From: Methylobacterium platani
GTDB taxonomy: Bacteria; Pseudomonadota; Alphaproteobacteria; Rhizobiales; Beijerinckiaceae
Reading direction: 5' to 3'
NCBI RefSeq assembly: GCF_001653715.1
Contig: NZ_LWHQ01000047.1
Coordinates: 62,001-126,000, forward strand
Length of the DNA stretch: 64,000 bases
Shown: positions 46,162 through 54,868 of the stretch, one piece after another
Numbering within the stretch: the first letter of the stretch is position 1
How the letters are laid out: each line of letters opens with the position of its first letter
The notes under the pieces: model-generated
The model's database searches: none
Told to the model about the DNA's origin: nothing
The model's input: only the letters and a program-made list of their open reading frames with translations
Made by a program: the position numbers and the translations under genes

Positions 46162-46463
46162 GGCTCAAGGGCTCCGGGCGGCGGGGTTGCAGGATGCCGG
46201 GGACTAGGCGGGATTTTTTGCCGAGATGGGCGGGCGTGACCGCGCGGGGTGCGGTTTGGAGGGGGCGGGGCGGCAGAATCGGTCGGGCGGGGCGGCCGGC
46301 CGATGAAACCCCGCGTCGTCCTGCGCGGTCGTCGGACCCGGATTCCGGGCGCCGCGGCGCGGCGCGGGGATGACGAAGGGGATTGGCCGGCATCGTCGCG
46401 GAAGAGCGCTGCCCGGAGCGCAACCGCGTCGCCGACCGGGGCCGAAGCGCCCGCGCCGCGATC
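46162..46463. other. Intergenic gap with a degenerate GTCATCCCGGG-type unit
   Basis: This 302-base gap separates the aminotransferase start from the LysR stop. It holds a partial unit at 46336-46374 (ACCCGGATTCCGGG...GGGGATGAC) related to the 34446 palindrome. I see no gene, clear promoter or RNA in the remainder; the aminotransferase promoter must lie in its left end. Confidence 0.4.
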
Positions 46464-47387
46464 TCACCCCGCCCGCCCCCGCCCCTCCCCCGCCATGCCC
46501 CGCGCCAGATGCTGCAGCAGCTTGGCCGCCGCCGGCGAGAGCTGGCGGCCGAGGCGCGTGACGATCCGGGCCTCGACGCCGTCGAGGCCCGGATCGGCGA
46601 GCGGCAGGGCCACCAGGCTCCCCTCCGCCACCTCCTGCGCGGCGCAGAAGGCCGGCAGCAGCGTGACGCCGGTGCCGGAGGCGACGAACTGCTTGAGCAC
46701 GCCGATCGAGCCGGTGATGAGCGAGGGATCGAGCCGCACGCCCTCGGCCCGCTCCGCCGCCGCGATGATCTGCCGGATGCCGAAGGCCGGATGCATCGTG
46801 CCGAGGCGGTGGCCGGCGAGGTCGGCGAGGCGGACCGGGACGGGATGGGCGGCGAGCGGGTGGTCGACCCGCACCAGGAGCCGGATCGGGTGCGGCATCG
46901 CCAGGTGGGTGCGCAGCCGCGGCTCCGGCGGCGGGTTGTAGACGAGGCCGAGATGCGCCTCGTCCTCGACGACCCGGCGCACCACGTCGTTGGTCGCCGC
47001 GAGGTCGAGGGTCATGGTCAGGTCGGGGTGGCGGGCCCAGAACCCCTGGAGCAGGCCCGACATCAGGTCGCCGACGAAGCCCTCGCCGAGCACCACGTCG
47101 ATATGGCCGCGGCGCAGGCCCTTCAGGTCGGTGAGCTTGGCCAGGATGTCCTCGCGGTCGGAGGTCTGGCGCCGGTAATAGTCGAGGAGGAGCGAGCCGG
47201 CCGGGGTCGCCCGCACGCCGCGGCGGTGGCGCTCGATCAGGGGCGTGGCGAGCTGCACCTCCATCTGGGCGAGCTGGCGGCTCACCACCGAGGCGTTGAC
47301 GTTGAGCTTGTCGGCCGCCGCGCGGACCGAGCCGCAGCCGACCGCCTCCGCCAGGTAGCGCAGGCAGCGCTCGTCGAGGCTGTGCAT
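46464..47387 (-). CDS. LysR-family transcriptional regulator
   Basis: 307 residues. N-terminal helix-turn-helix (about 18-60: VRAAADKLNVNASVVSRQLA) and a C-terminal periplasmic-binding-like effector domain (about 95-295). ATG at 47387, divergent from the dehydrogenase operon with a 177-base shared control region containing a perfect T-N11-A inverted repeat. By analogy with other LysR proteins it should activate that operon in response to its substrate and repress itself. Confidence 0.92.
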   Translation of the reverse strand: MHSLDERCLRYLAEAVGCGSVRAAADKLNVNASVVSRQLAQMEVQLATPLIERHRRGVRATPAGSLLLDYYRRQTSDREDILAKLTDLKGLRRGHIDVVLGEGFVGDLMSGLLQGFWARHPDLTMTLDLAATNDVVRRVVEDEAHLGLVYNPPPEPRLRTHLAMPHPIRLLVRVDHPLAAHPVPVRLADLAGHRLGTMHPAFGIRQIIAAAERAEGVRLDPSLITGSIGVLKQFVASGTGVTLLPAFCAAQEVAEGSLVALPLADPGLDGVEARIVTRLGRQLSPAAAKLLQHLARGMAGEGRGRAG

Positions 47388-47438
47388 CGGGTCGTCCCTC
47401 TCCCCGGCCGAAAATCCGCCCACCGGAATCCCGCCGGG

Positions 47439-47461
47439 TGCGTTGCCGGCAAGGCAACGCA
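47439..47461. promoter_or_regulatory. LysR-type operator (T-N11-A)
   Basis: TGCGTTGCC (47439-47447) and GGCAACGCA (47453-47461) form a perfect 9-bp inverted repeat around GGCAA. The inner part TGCCGGCAAGGCA is a T-N11-A box, the canonical LysR site. It lies 52 bases upstream of lysR and 104 bases upstream of the divergent operon. Confidence 0.75.
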
Positions 47462-47564
47462 AAATACCGGCCAGTGTCGTTCCGCTCAACGGCGGAGTGA
47501 CCCACTCTCCCGATCCCAGAAGGCGCCGCGGCCACGATCGCGGCGCCGTCGGGAGACACCAGAC

Positions 47565-48431
47565 ATGCGCACGATCGGCGTCATCGGCCTCGGCAACATG
47601 GGCCGGGGCATGGCCCTGTCCCTGCACCGGCGCGGCTTTGCCGTGATGGGCTACGACCCTGCCCCCGCCGCCCGCGAGGCCTCGGCGGCGGACGGCATCG
47701 CGGTCGCGGAGGGCCCGCGCGCCCTGTGGCGGGATTGCGAGGCCGTCGTGCTCTCCCTGCCCAACCCCGACGTGGTCGAGGCGGTGCTGCTGGGAGCCGA
47801 CGGCCCGCTCCACGGCGCCAAGGCGGGCCTTCTCGTCATCGACACCTCGACCTCCGACCCTGAGGTCACCCGGCGCATCGCCGCGGAGCTGGCGCCGGCC
47901 GGCATCGACCTCGTCGATGCGCCGGTGAGCGGCGGGCCGAAGGGCGCGCATGCCGCGACCCTGACCATGGTGATCGGCGGCAGCGACGCGGCCGTCGCCC
48001 GGGCCGAGCCGGTGCTGGCGGCGATGAGCGCGACGCGGGTCCATGTCGGCGGCGTCGGCGCCGGCCACGTCACCAAGCTCGCCAACAACCTGCTCTGCGC
48101 CGCCCACCTGATCACCGCGGCGGAAGCGGTGCGGATGGCCCGCGACGCCGGGGTCGATCCCGAGCGCCTGCTCGCCGGGATCAACGCGGGCTCCGGCCGC
48201 AGCGGCGTCACCCAGGTCAACTTCCCGACCTGGGTGCTCAACGGCGCCTTCGATTCCGGCTTCACCATGAAGCTGATGCGCAAGGACGTGCGCCTCGCCG
48301 AAGCGCTCATCGGCTCCCTCGACCTCGACCTGCCGCTCTCGGCGCAAGTCGGCCGGCTGTGGCGCGACAGCGCCGGGACCGCCCCGGACGACGCCGACTT
48401 CAACGCCATCGTCAAGCTCCAGCTCGCCTGA
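47565..48431 (+). CDS. 3-hydroxyisobutyrate/tartronate-semialdehyde-reductase-family dehydrogenase
   Basis: 288 residues, beta-hydroxyacid dehydrogenase family: nucleotide loop GVIGLGNMGRGMA (4-16), substrate loop DAPVSGGPKGA, and catalytic Lys in GAGHVTKLANN. Members reversibly oxidise a beta-hydroxyacid to a semialdehyde with NAD(P). GGGAGACACC precedes the ATG. It heads the operon with an aldehyde dehydrogenase 16 bases downstream, so its product semialdehyde is probably the substrate of that enzyme. The specific acid is unknown. Confidence 0.88.
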   Translation: MRTIGVIGLGNMGRGMALSLHRRGFAVMGYDPAPAAREASAADGIAVAEGPRALWRDCEAVVLSLPNPDVVEAVLLGADGPLHGAKAGLLVIDTSTSDPEVTRRIAAELAPAGIDLVDAPVSGGPKGAHAATLTMVIGGSDAAVARAEPVLAAMSATRVHVGGVGAGHVTKLANNLLCAAHLITAAEAVRMARDAGVDPERLLAGINAGSGRSGVTQVNFPTWVLNGAFDSGFTMKLMRKDVRLAEALIGSLDLDLPLSAQVGRLWRDSAGTAPDDADFNAIVKLQLA

Positions 48432-48447
48432 CCGGGAGACACGCACC

Positions 48448-49989
48448 ATGACCGAGACCCGACCCCAGGCGCTCGCCGCCGCCTTGCGCCCGTTCTTCCC
48501 CGAGATGGCCGACCCCGGATCCTGCATCGGCTCCTGGGTCGACGGCCGCATCGTCCCCGGCACCGGCGAGCCGGTGCGCCTCGTCGATCCCTCGACCGGC
48601 CTTGCCCTCGCCGAGTACCCGGATGCCGGACCGGAGGTGGCGGCCTTCGCCGCGCGGGCGGCAACCGCCGGCCAGGCCCGCTGGGCGGCGCTGACGGGGG
48701 CGGCCCGCGGCCGGGTGATGCAGGAGATCGCCCGCGCCATCCGGGCCGAGATCGAGCCGCTCGCCCGCCTCGAGGCGCTGAATGCCGGCAAGCCGATCCG
48801 CGATTGCCGCGTCGAGGCGACCAAGGTCGCGGAGATGTTCGAGTACTACGCCGGCTGGGCCGACAAGCTGCACGGCGAGGTGATCCCGGTCCCGACCAGC
48901 CACCTCAACTACACCCGCCGCGAACCCCTCGGCGTGGTCCTGCAGATCACGCCATGGAACGCCCCGGTCTTCACCTGCGGCTGGCAGCTCGCCCCGGCGC
49001 TGGCCGCCGGCAACGCCGTGCTGCTCAAGCCGTCGGAGCTCACCCCCCTGACCTCGCTCGCGGTCGCGGCGCTCGCCGAGCGGGCCGGGCTGCCGGCGGG
49101 CGTCGTCAACGTGCTCGCCGGCTACGGCCACACCACCGGCCAGGCGGCGCTCGCCGAGAGAGCGGTCGCGAAGGTGGTCTTCGTCGGCTCGCCGGCCACC
49201 GGCGCGCGCATCGCGGAAGCCGCGGCGCGCCACCTCAAGCCCTGCGTGCTCGAGCTCGGCGGCAAGTCGGCCAACATCGTCTTCGCCGATGCGGATCTCG
49301 AGCGGGCGTGCCTCGGCGCGCAAGCCGCGATCTTCGCCGGGGCCGGCCAGTCCTGCGTCGCCGGCTCGCGGCTCCTCGTCGAGCGCCCGGTCCACGACCG
49401 CCTCATTGCCATGCTGGCGGCGGGCGCCGAGCGCCTCCGCGTCGGGGATCCCCTCGACCCGCAGACCGAGGTCGGGCCGATCAACAACGCCGCCCAGTAC
49501 CGCCACGTCCTGGCGATGATCCGCGGCGGCCTCGACCAGGGCGCGCGGCTCGCCGCCGGCAGCGACGGCACCCCGGAGGCGGGCGGCTACTACGTGCGCC
49601 CGACGATCCTGGCGCAGGCGACCAACGCGATGGATTGCGCGCAGACCGAGATCTTCGGGCCGGTGGTGACGGTGATCCCGTTCGACACCGAGGAGGAGGC
49701 GGTCGCCATCGCCAACGACTCGGCGTTCGGCCTCGCCGGCGCGGTCTGGACCCGCGACGTCGGCCGCGCCCACCGGGTCGCGGCGGCGGTCAGGGCCGGC
49801 ACGTTCTGGATCAACGCCTACAAGACGATCCACGTCGCCTCGCCCTTCGGCGGCTCGGGGAGGAGCGGCTACGGCCGCTCCAGCGGCCTCGAGGCCCTGC
49901 ACGAGTACACGCAGGTCAAGAGCGTCTGGGTCGAGACCGCCGCCGCTCCCGCCGCCTCCTTCGGCTACGCCCCGGGCGTCGGCGCCTGA
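48448..49989 (+). CDS. NAD(P)-dependent aldehyde dehydrogenase
   Basis: 513 residues. ALDH motifs: TPWNAPVFT, FVGSPATGARI, LELGGKSANI and the catalytic Cys303 in GQSCVAGSR. N-terminal extension of about 40 residues compared with the ALDH at 29365. It likely oxidises the semialdehyde made by the preceding dehydrogenase to a dicarboxylate or carboxylate. CGGGAGACAC lies before the ATG. Next gene begins 59 bases downstream. Confidence 0.92.
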   Translation: MTETRPQALAAALRPFFPEMADPGSCIGSWVDGRIVPGTGEPVRLVDPSTGLALAEYPDAGPEVAAFAARAATAGQARWAALTGAARGRVMQEIARAIRAEIEPLARLEALNAGKPIRDCRVEATKVAEMFEYYAGWADKLHGEVIPVPTSHLNYTRREPLGVVLQITPWNAPVFTCGWQLAPALAAGNAVLLKPSELTPLTSLAVAALAERAGLPAGVVNVLAGYGHTTGQAALAERAVAKVVFVGSPATGARIAEAAARHLKPCVLELGGKSANIVFADADLERACLGAQAAIFAGAGQSCVAGSRLLVERPVHDRLIAMLAAGAERLRVGDPLDPQTEVGPINNAAQYRHVLAMIRGGLDQGARLAAGSDGTPEAGGYYVRPTILAQATNAMDCAQTEIFGPVVTVIPFDTEEEAVAIANDSAFGLAGAVWTRDVGRAHRVAAAVRAGTFWINAYKTIHVASPFGGSGRSGYGRSSGLEALHEYTQVKSVWVETAAAPAASFGYAPGVGA

Positions 49990-49998
49990 CACCCCTCC

Positions 49999-50025
49999 CG
50001 GTCCGGGGGCGGCCCCTCCGGACCG
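49999..50025. other. Hairpin between aldehyde dehydrogenase and DUF3100 genes
   Basis: CGGTCCGG (49999-50006) and CCGGACCG (50018-50025) can pair across an 11-base loop. Short and without a T-tract; it may modulate read-through to the membrane-protein gene rather than terminate. Confidence 0.35.
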
Positions 50026-50048
50026 TCCCCCGCACCGGAGATTTCGCC

Positions 50049-51410
50049 ATGACGAGCGCCACCCTCGCGACCGGCAGCCCCGCCGTCGCGCCACCCTCCG
50101 CCGCCGGCCGCACCGGCATCCTGGTCCTGTTCCTCCTCGCCCTCGTGGTGGTGACGATCGCGGAGGCGATCGGCAACGTCGCCATCCCGCTCGGCCACGG
50201 CAAGATCATCCTCCTGCCGCTGCTCTGGGCGCTGCTGATGGGCGGCGGCCTCGGGCTCGCCGCGCCGCGCCTGCCGCGCGCCTTGCGGCTGCCGGTGTCG
50301 CTGCAGGTCGCCGCCGGGGCGATCCTGCAGCCGGCCCTTCTGCTCTTCGTCGCCAAGCTCGGCCTTCTCGTCGGCGGCTCGCTGCCGAAGATCCTGGGCG
50401 CCGGCTGGGCCCTCGCGTTCCAGGAATTCGGCCACTTCTTCGGCACGATGGTGTTCGGCCTGCCCGTGGCGCTCCTGCTCGGCCTCAAGCGCGAGGCGAT
50501 CGGCGCCACCTTCTCGGTCGGGCGCGAGCCCAGCCTCGCGATCATCGGCGAGCGCTACGGCATGGATTCTCCGGAAGGCCGCGGCGTGCTCGCCGAGTAC
50601 CTGACCGGCACGGTGTTCGGCGCGGTGTTCATCGCGGTGCTCGCCGGGCTGATCGCGAGCCTCGGCATCTTCAACCCGCTCGCACTCGCCATGGGGGCCG
50701 GCGTCGGCTCGGGCAGCATGATGGCGGCGGCCGCCGGCGCGATCGCGGCGCAGCAGACTCCCGAGATGGCCAAGGAGGTCGCCACCTTCGCGGCGGCGAG
50801 CAACCTCATCACCACCACCATCGGCACCTACTTCACCCTGTTCCTGTCGCTGCCCTTCACGATCTGGGCCTACGGCGTGCTGGAGCCGGTCCTCGGCCGC
50901 GGCCGCGGCCGGGCGCAGGCCGCCCCCGAGCCGGCGGCCACCGCGGCGGCGCATGCCGCCCCGGCCTTCGGCCTGCCCGCCCTGGTGCTGATCTGGCTCG
51001 CGACGGCGGCGTTCGGGCTCGTCGGCAACTGGCTCACCTACGGCACGCGGCCGGACGGGCAGGTGCTGGTCGGGGCCGCGATCATCGTCGGCGCGGTGGT
51101 GGTCGGCGAGGGGCTGTACCGGCTGGCCGGGCGCCGGCTGCCGGCCGTGGTCTGGGTGTCCCTGATCGGCATGGCGCTCACCTATCCGGGCACGCCGTTT
51201 TCCGCCGAGATCGCGGCGGCGACGGGCCGGATCAACTTCCTGGCCCTCGCCACCCCGATCCTCGCCTTCGCGGGCCTGTCCCTCGCCAAGGACTTCCCGG
51301 CCTTCCGCCGCCTCGGCTGGCGCATCGTCGTGGTGTCGTTCATGGCCAATGCCGGGACGTTCCTCGGCGCGGCGCTGATCGCCCAGTTCTGGATGCACCC
51401 GCCGGTGTGA
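50049..51410 (+). CDS. DUF3100 multi-pass membrane protein, probable transporter
   Basis: 453 residues with about 11-12 hydrophobic segments. The motif FGHFFGTMVFGLPVALLLGL followed by EAIGATFSVGREPSLAIIGE is characteristic of the DUF3100 family, and GAGVGSGSMMAAAAGAIAAQ has the small-residue packing of transport helices. A cytoplasmic-looking linker (about 280-305, Ala/Pro-rich) splits the protein into two halves. Function is undescribed. As the last gene of the LysR-controlled hydroxyacid operon it is best viewed as the importer or exporter of that substrate; this is inference. GAGATTT precedes the ATG. Confidence 0.82.
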   Translation: MTSATLATGSPAVAPPSAAGRTGILVLFLLALVVVTIAEAIGNVAIPLGHGKIILLPLLWALLMGGGLGLAAPRLPRALRLPVSLQVAAGAILQPALLLFVAKLGLLVGGSLPKILGAGWALAFQEFGHFFGTMVFGLPVALLLGLKREAIGATFSVGREPSLAIIGERYGMDSPEGRGVLAEYLTGTVFGAVFIAVLAGLIASLGIFNPLALAMGAGVGSGSMMAAAAGAIAAQQTPEMAKEVATFAAASNLITTTIGTYFTLFLSLPFTIWAYGVLEPVLGRGRGRAQAAPEPAATAAAHAAPAFGLPALVLIWLATAAFGLVGNWLTYGTRPDGQVLVGAAIIVGAVVVGEGLYRLAGRRLPAVVWVSLIGMALTYPGTPFSAEIAAATGRINFLALATPILAFAGLSLAKDFPAFRRLGWRIVVVSFMANAGTFLGAALIAQFWMHPPV

Positions 51411-51425
51411 GGTGGGGCACCGGCC

Positions 51426-51470
51426 GAACCCTCCCCCCTTCTGCGCAGGGCTGTCCCGGGGGGAGGGTTC
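51426..51470. terminator. 13-bp perfect inverted repeat between convergent genes
   Basis: GAACCCTCCCCCC (51426-51438) and its exact complement (51458-51470) with a 19-base loop. It lies between the DUF3100 stop and the convergent transpeptidase stop, so can end both transcripts. Its arms resemble those of the composite palindromic elements and may be a solo remnant. Confidence 0.5.
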
Positions 51471-51501
51471 GGGCGCGAGCCCTTGGCCCGTCGGTTTCCC
51501 C

Positions 51502-52146
51502 CTACACCCGGTACTTGCCGTTCCGCTTCACCATCACGGTCGTGCCCACCGGCACGCGGTTGTAGAGATCGACCACGTCCTCGTTGAGCATCCGCACGCA
51601 GCCCGACGACATCTGCTCGCCGATGCTCCAGGGCTCGTTGGTGCCGTGGATGCGGAACAGGATGTCGCGGCCGCCCTGGTAGAGGTAGAGGGCGCGGGCG
51701 CCGAGCGGGTTGTCGACGCCGCCCTTGCGGGTGCGCGGCAGGTCGGGGTTGAGGCTGACCATCTTGGCGGTCGGCCCCCAATCGGGCCACACGCCCTTGC
51801 GGCCGACCGTGGCGGTGCCCTTCCACGAGAAGCCGAGCTTGCCGACGCCGACGCCGTAGCGCAGCGCCTGGCCGCCGTCCTGCACGAGGTAGAGCATGCG
51901 CTCGTCGATATCGACCACGACGGTGCCGGGCTTCTCCAGGCCCGTATAGGCGACGGTCTGGCGCCGGTATTTCGGGTCCATCCGGCTGCGGTCGACCAGC
52001 GGCACGTCGTAGGGCTGGTCGGGCATGCTGCCGATGTACCAGGCCGCATCCGGATCGACCGCCGCGACGGTCGCGGGCCCGCGGGTGTTGCAGGCCGCGA
52101 GCGGCAGCCCGGCGAGGAGGGCGAGGACGAGGCGGCGCGGGAGCAT
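51502..52146 (-). CDS. L,D-transpeptidase lipoprotein (YkuD domain)
   Basis: 214 residues. A lipoprotein signal ends in LAAC with Cys19 as the lipidation site. The YkuD catalytic centre is FRIHGTNEPWSIG with MSSGCVRM, giving nucleophile Cys183. It forms meso-diaminopimelate cross-links in peptidoglycan or attaches proteins to the wall, acting in the periplasm. Start at ATG 52146; longer readings overlap the upstream signalling gene region. Length is usual for alphaproteobacterial LdtA-like enzymes. Confidence 0.92.
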   Translation of the reverse strand: MLPRRLVLALLAGLPLAACNTRGPATVAAVDPDAAWYIGSMPDQPYDVPLVDRSRMDPKYRRQTVAYTGLEKPGTVVVDIDERMLYLVQDGGQALRYGVGVGKLGFSWKGTATVGRKGVWPDWGPTAKMVSLNPDLPRTRKGGVDNPLGARALYLYQGGRDILFRIHGTNEPWSIGEQMSSGCVRMLNEDVVDLYNRVPVGTTVMVKRNGKYRV

Positions 52147-52274
52147 GCGGGAGACCCTTTCGGCACGAGGCGGCCTTTCGGCACGAGGTGCCCCATGCCT
52201 AGCCGCTCCCGCCGCCGCAGGTTGTGTCCTCCCGGACGCAAGGTCCCGGGAAAGTCGGGCCCCGGGGACGGTCG

Positions 52275-54749
52275 TCAGGCCGCCGCCATCCGGGGCGCCG
52301 TCATCCAGGGCGCCGCCCCGGCCGCGAGCAGGCCGCGCAGCGCGTCCGCCGGAACCGGGCGGCTGAACAGGAATCCCTGCACCTCGGCGCAGCCGCTGCG
52401 CCGGAGCGAGGCGAGCTGCGCCTCGGTCTCGACGCCCTCCGCCAGCGTGGTGATGCCGAGGCTGGCGCCGAGCCCGATCACCGCCTGGACGATCGCCACC
52501 GCCGTGGCCTCGCGCCCGAGCGCCGCGGTGAAGGAGCGGTCGATCTTGATCTTGTCGAACGGGAACGCCTGCAGGTAGCTCAGCGAGGCGTAGCCGGTGC
52601 CGAAATCGTCGATGGCGATGCGCACCCCGAGGCCGCGCAGCCGGCGCAGCACCGCGACGTTGGCGACCGTCTCCTCCAGCATCACCTGCTCGGTGATCTC
52701 GAGCTCGAGCCGCGCCGGATCGAGGCCCGATTCGGCGAGCGCCCGCGCCACGGTGCCGGCGAGGTCGGGGGTGCGGAACTGCGCCGGCGAGAGGTTGACG
52801 GCGACCCGCACGCCCCCCGGCCAGCCGGCGGCCTCGCGGCAGGCCTCTCGCAGCACCCACTCGCCCAGGGCCGCGATCATCCCGGTCTCCTCGGCAACCG
52901 GGATGAACTCCGCCGGAGAGACGAAGCCGCGCTCGGGGTGGCGCCAGCGCAGCAGCGCCTCGCAGCCGGTGACCGCGAGGTCGCCCGTGGCGACGAGGGG
53001 CTGGTAATGCACCTCGAGCGCGTCCGCGGCGATGGCCGCCCGCAGGTCGCGCTCGAGGGCGCGGCGGCGCTGGAGCGCGGCGTCCATGGCGGGCTCGAAC
53101 ACCCGCCGGGTGCGCCGCCCGTCGGCCTTGGCGGCGTAGAGCGCGGTGTCGGCCTTGCGCAGGAGCCCGTCGGGATCGTCGCCGTGCTCGGGCGCCAGGG
53201 CGATGCCGATGCTCGTCCCCACGGTCACGTCCTGGAACTCGGGCAGCGCGAAGGGGCGCCCGAGGGCGGCGATGATCCGGTCGGCGAGGCCGAGGAGCGC
53301 GTCCCGCCCGGCCGGGCCGAGGACCGCGAACTCGTCGCCGCCGAGCCGCGCCACCAGCCCGGCGGCCGGCAGGCAGGCGCGCAGCCGCTCGGCGACCTGG
53401 CGCAGCAGCGCGTCGCCGGCCGGGTGGCCGAGGGTGTCGTTGACGAGCTTGAAATGGTCGAGGTCGAGGCAGAGCAGCCCGACCGGCGCGCCCGCCGCCA
53501 CCGCCTCGGCGAGGCGCCGGTGGAACAGGACGCGGTTCGGCAGCCCGGTCAGGGCGTCGTGGAGCGCCATGTGGGCGATGCGCCGCTCGGCCCGGCGCTG
53601 CTCGGTGACGTCGACGCAGGCGGTCAGGGTGGCGCTCCTCCCCGCGAACGGGATCGGCCCGGAGAAGACCTCGACGTCGATCACGCTGCCGTCGCGGCGG
53701 CGGTGGCGCTGGGACGGGCCGGGCTCGCCCGGCGCCACGAGGTCGCCGGCCGACAGGCCCAGGAAGTCGTCGCGCGAGAAGCCGTAATGGCCGGCGGCGG
53801 CGTCGTTGACCGCCAGCACCGCGCCGTCCTCGCCCGAGAGCCACATCGGCACCGGGTTGTGCTCGAACAGCAGGCGGGCCGAGGCCTCCCGCGCCATCAG
53901 GTCGCCGATATCGGTCAGGGTGACGCCGATGAGGTCGCCCATCGCGGCGACCTCGACGCGCACGTGCAGCGGGCTCCCGTCGGCCCGGGCATAGGCGGTC
54001 TCGTAGCTGCGCCGGCCCCCGTCGAGGGCTCCGGTCAGGCGCGCCAGCATCGGCGCGACCTTCTCGGGCGCGAGGAGCGCGGTCAGGCGACGCCACTGGG
54101 CCTGCTCGACGCCGGTGCGCAGCATCGCGGCGGCGGCTTCGTTGAGGGCGAGGATCCGGAAATCCTGCACCATGCCGGCCTCGTCGCGCACCGCCGCGAG
54201 GGCCGCCATGCCCTGCCGGGTCGAGCGGAACAGCGTCTTGAGAAGGTTCGTCCGCGTGGTCTCGGTCGAAAGGGCGAGCAGCACCAGGCGCCCGCCGCCC
54301 GGCGCGGCGAGCGGCAGGCCGACCAGGCCGGTGGTGTAGGCGACGCCGCCCGCGACCCGGGTGCAGGGCGCCCGCACCGGGACGCCGCCGGCGACAGCAT
54401 CGCCGACGATCTCGCGCAGGGCCTGGGCGAGGCCGCCCGGCAGGTCGTCGAGGACGAGCGTGTCGAGGGCCGGGGCTTCGCGGGCCGGGGTTTCATGAGC
54501 CGGGGTTTCGTGGGCCGGGTCCGCGAGGGCGGGGCCGGACCGGCCGAGCCAGGCCTCGAAGGCCTCGCCGGTCCAGAGCAGCCGGGGGCTGCCCGGGAGG
54601 CCGCCGACCAGGGCGGCGTGGCCCGCCATGCGGCCGAGATTGCCCAGGACCACGTCCTCGTAGGGAGGCAGCCCGCGGGCGGCGGCCCGGGCGGCGTGCC
54701 AGCGGTGCAGCAGCCTCTCGGTGCCGTCGCGCGTCGCGTTCCCGCTCAT
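52275..54749 (-). CDS. PAS-GGDEF-EAL cyclic-di-GMP signalling protein
   Basis: 824 residues, soluble. The N-terminal region (about 1-140, [20 protein letters not shown]) resembles a PAS_5 domain, then two PAS domains (about 165-385), GGDEF with the intact RLGGDEF (470-474), and EAL with CEALLRW (Glu597). EAL residues for metal binding and catalysis appear retained ([33 protein letters not shown]), so it may both make and break cyclic-di-GMP. The signal sensed by PAS is unknown. No membrane segment is visible. Confidence 0.9.
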   Translation of the reverse strand: MSGNATRDGTERLLHRWHAARAAARGLPPYEDVVLGNLGRMAGHAALVGGLPGSPRLLWTGEAFEAWLGRSGPALADPAHETPAHETPAREAPALDTLVLDDLPGGLAQALREIVGDAVAGGVPVRAPCTRVAGGVAYTTGLVGLPLAAPGGGRLVLLALSTETTRTNLLKTLFRSTRQGMAALAAVRDEAGMVQDFRILALNEAAAAMLRTGVEQAQWRRLTALLAPEKVAPMLARLTGALDGGRRSYETAYARADGSPLHVRVEVAAMGDLIGVTLTDIGDLMAREASARLLFEHNPVPMWLSGEDGAVLAVNDAAAGHYGFSRDDFLGLSAGDLVAPGEPGPSQRHRRRDGSVIDVEVFSGPIPFAGRSATLTACVDVTEQRRAERRIAHMALHDALTGLPNRVLFHRRLAEAVAAGAPVGLLCLDLDHFKLVNDTLGHPAGDALLRQVAERLRACLPAAGLVARLGGDEFAVLGPAGRDALLGLADRIIAALGRPFALPEFQDVTVGTSIGIALAPEHGDDPDGLLRKADTALYAAKADGRRTRRVFEPAMDAALQRRRALERDLRAAIAADALEVHYQPLVATGDLAVTGCEALLRWRHPERGFVSPAEFIPVAEETGMIAALGEWVLREACREAAGWPGGVRVAVNLSPAQFRTPDLAGTVARALAESGLDPARLELEITEQVMLEETVANVAVLRRLRGLGVRIAIDDFGTGYASLSYLQAFPFDKIKIDRSFTAALGREATAVAIVQAVIGLGASLGITTLAEGVETEAQLASLRRSGCAEVQGFLFSRPVPADALRGLLAAGAAPWMTAPRMAAA

Positions 54750-54868
54750 TCCGTCCGATCCGAACCCGAAACGTCGTTCTGGTAGGGCTTCGGACGCTTC
54801 CGGAACGTTAAAGTCAGCCGGCTACACGACGAATCGGCGCGGCGCGCGACGGGACCGCGGCGCTGCCG

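Noticed and set aside
46464-48824. 786-codon extension of the LysR frame
   Set aside because: The extra N-terminal part is antisense to the divergent dehydrogenase genes. The LysR helix-turn-helix begins right after the ATG at 47387.
51502-54096. Long frame joining the L,D-transpeptidase with upstream sequence
   Set aside because: The upstream part is a shifted reading of the GGDEF-EAL gene. The lipoprotein signal at ATG 52146 gives the natural start.
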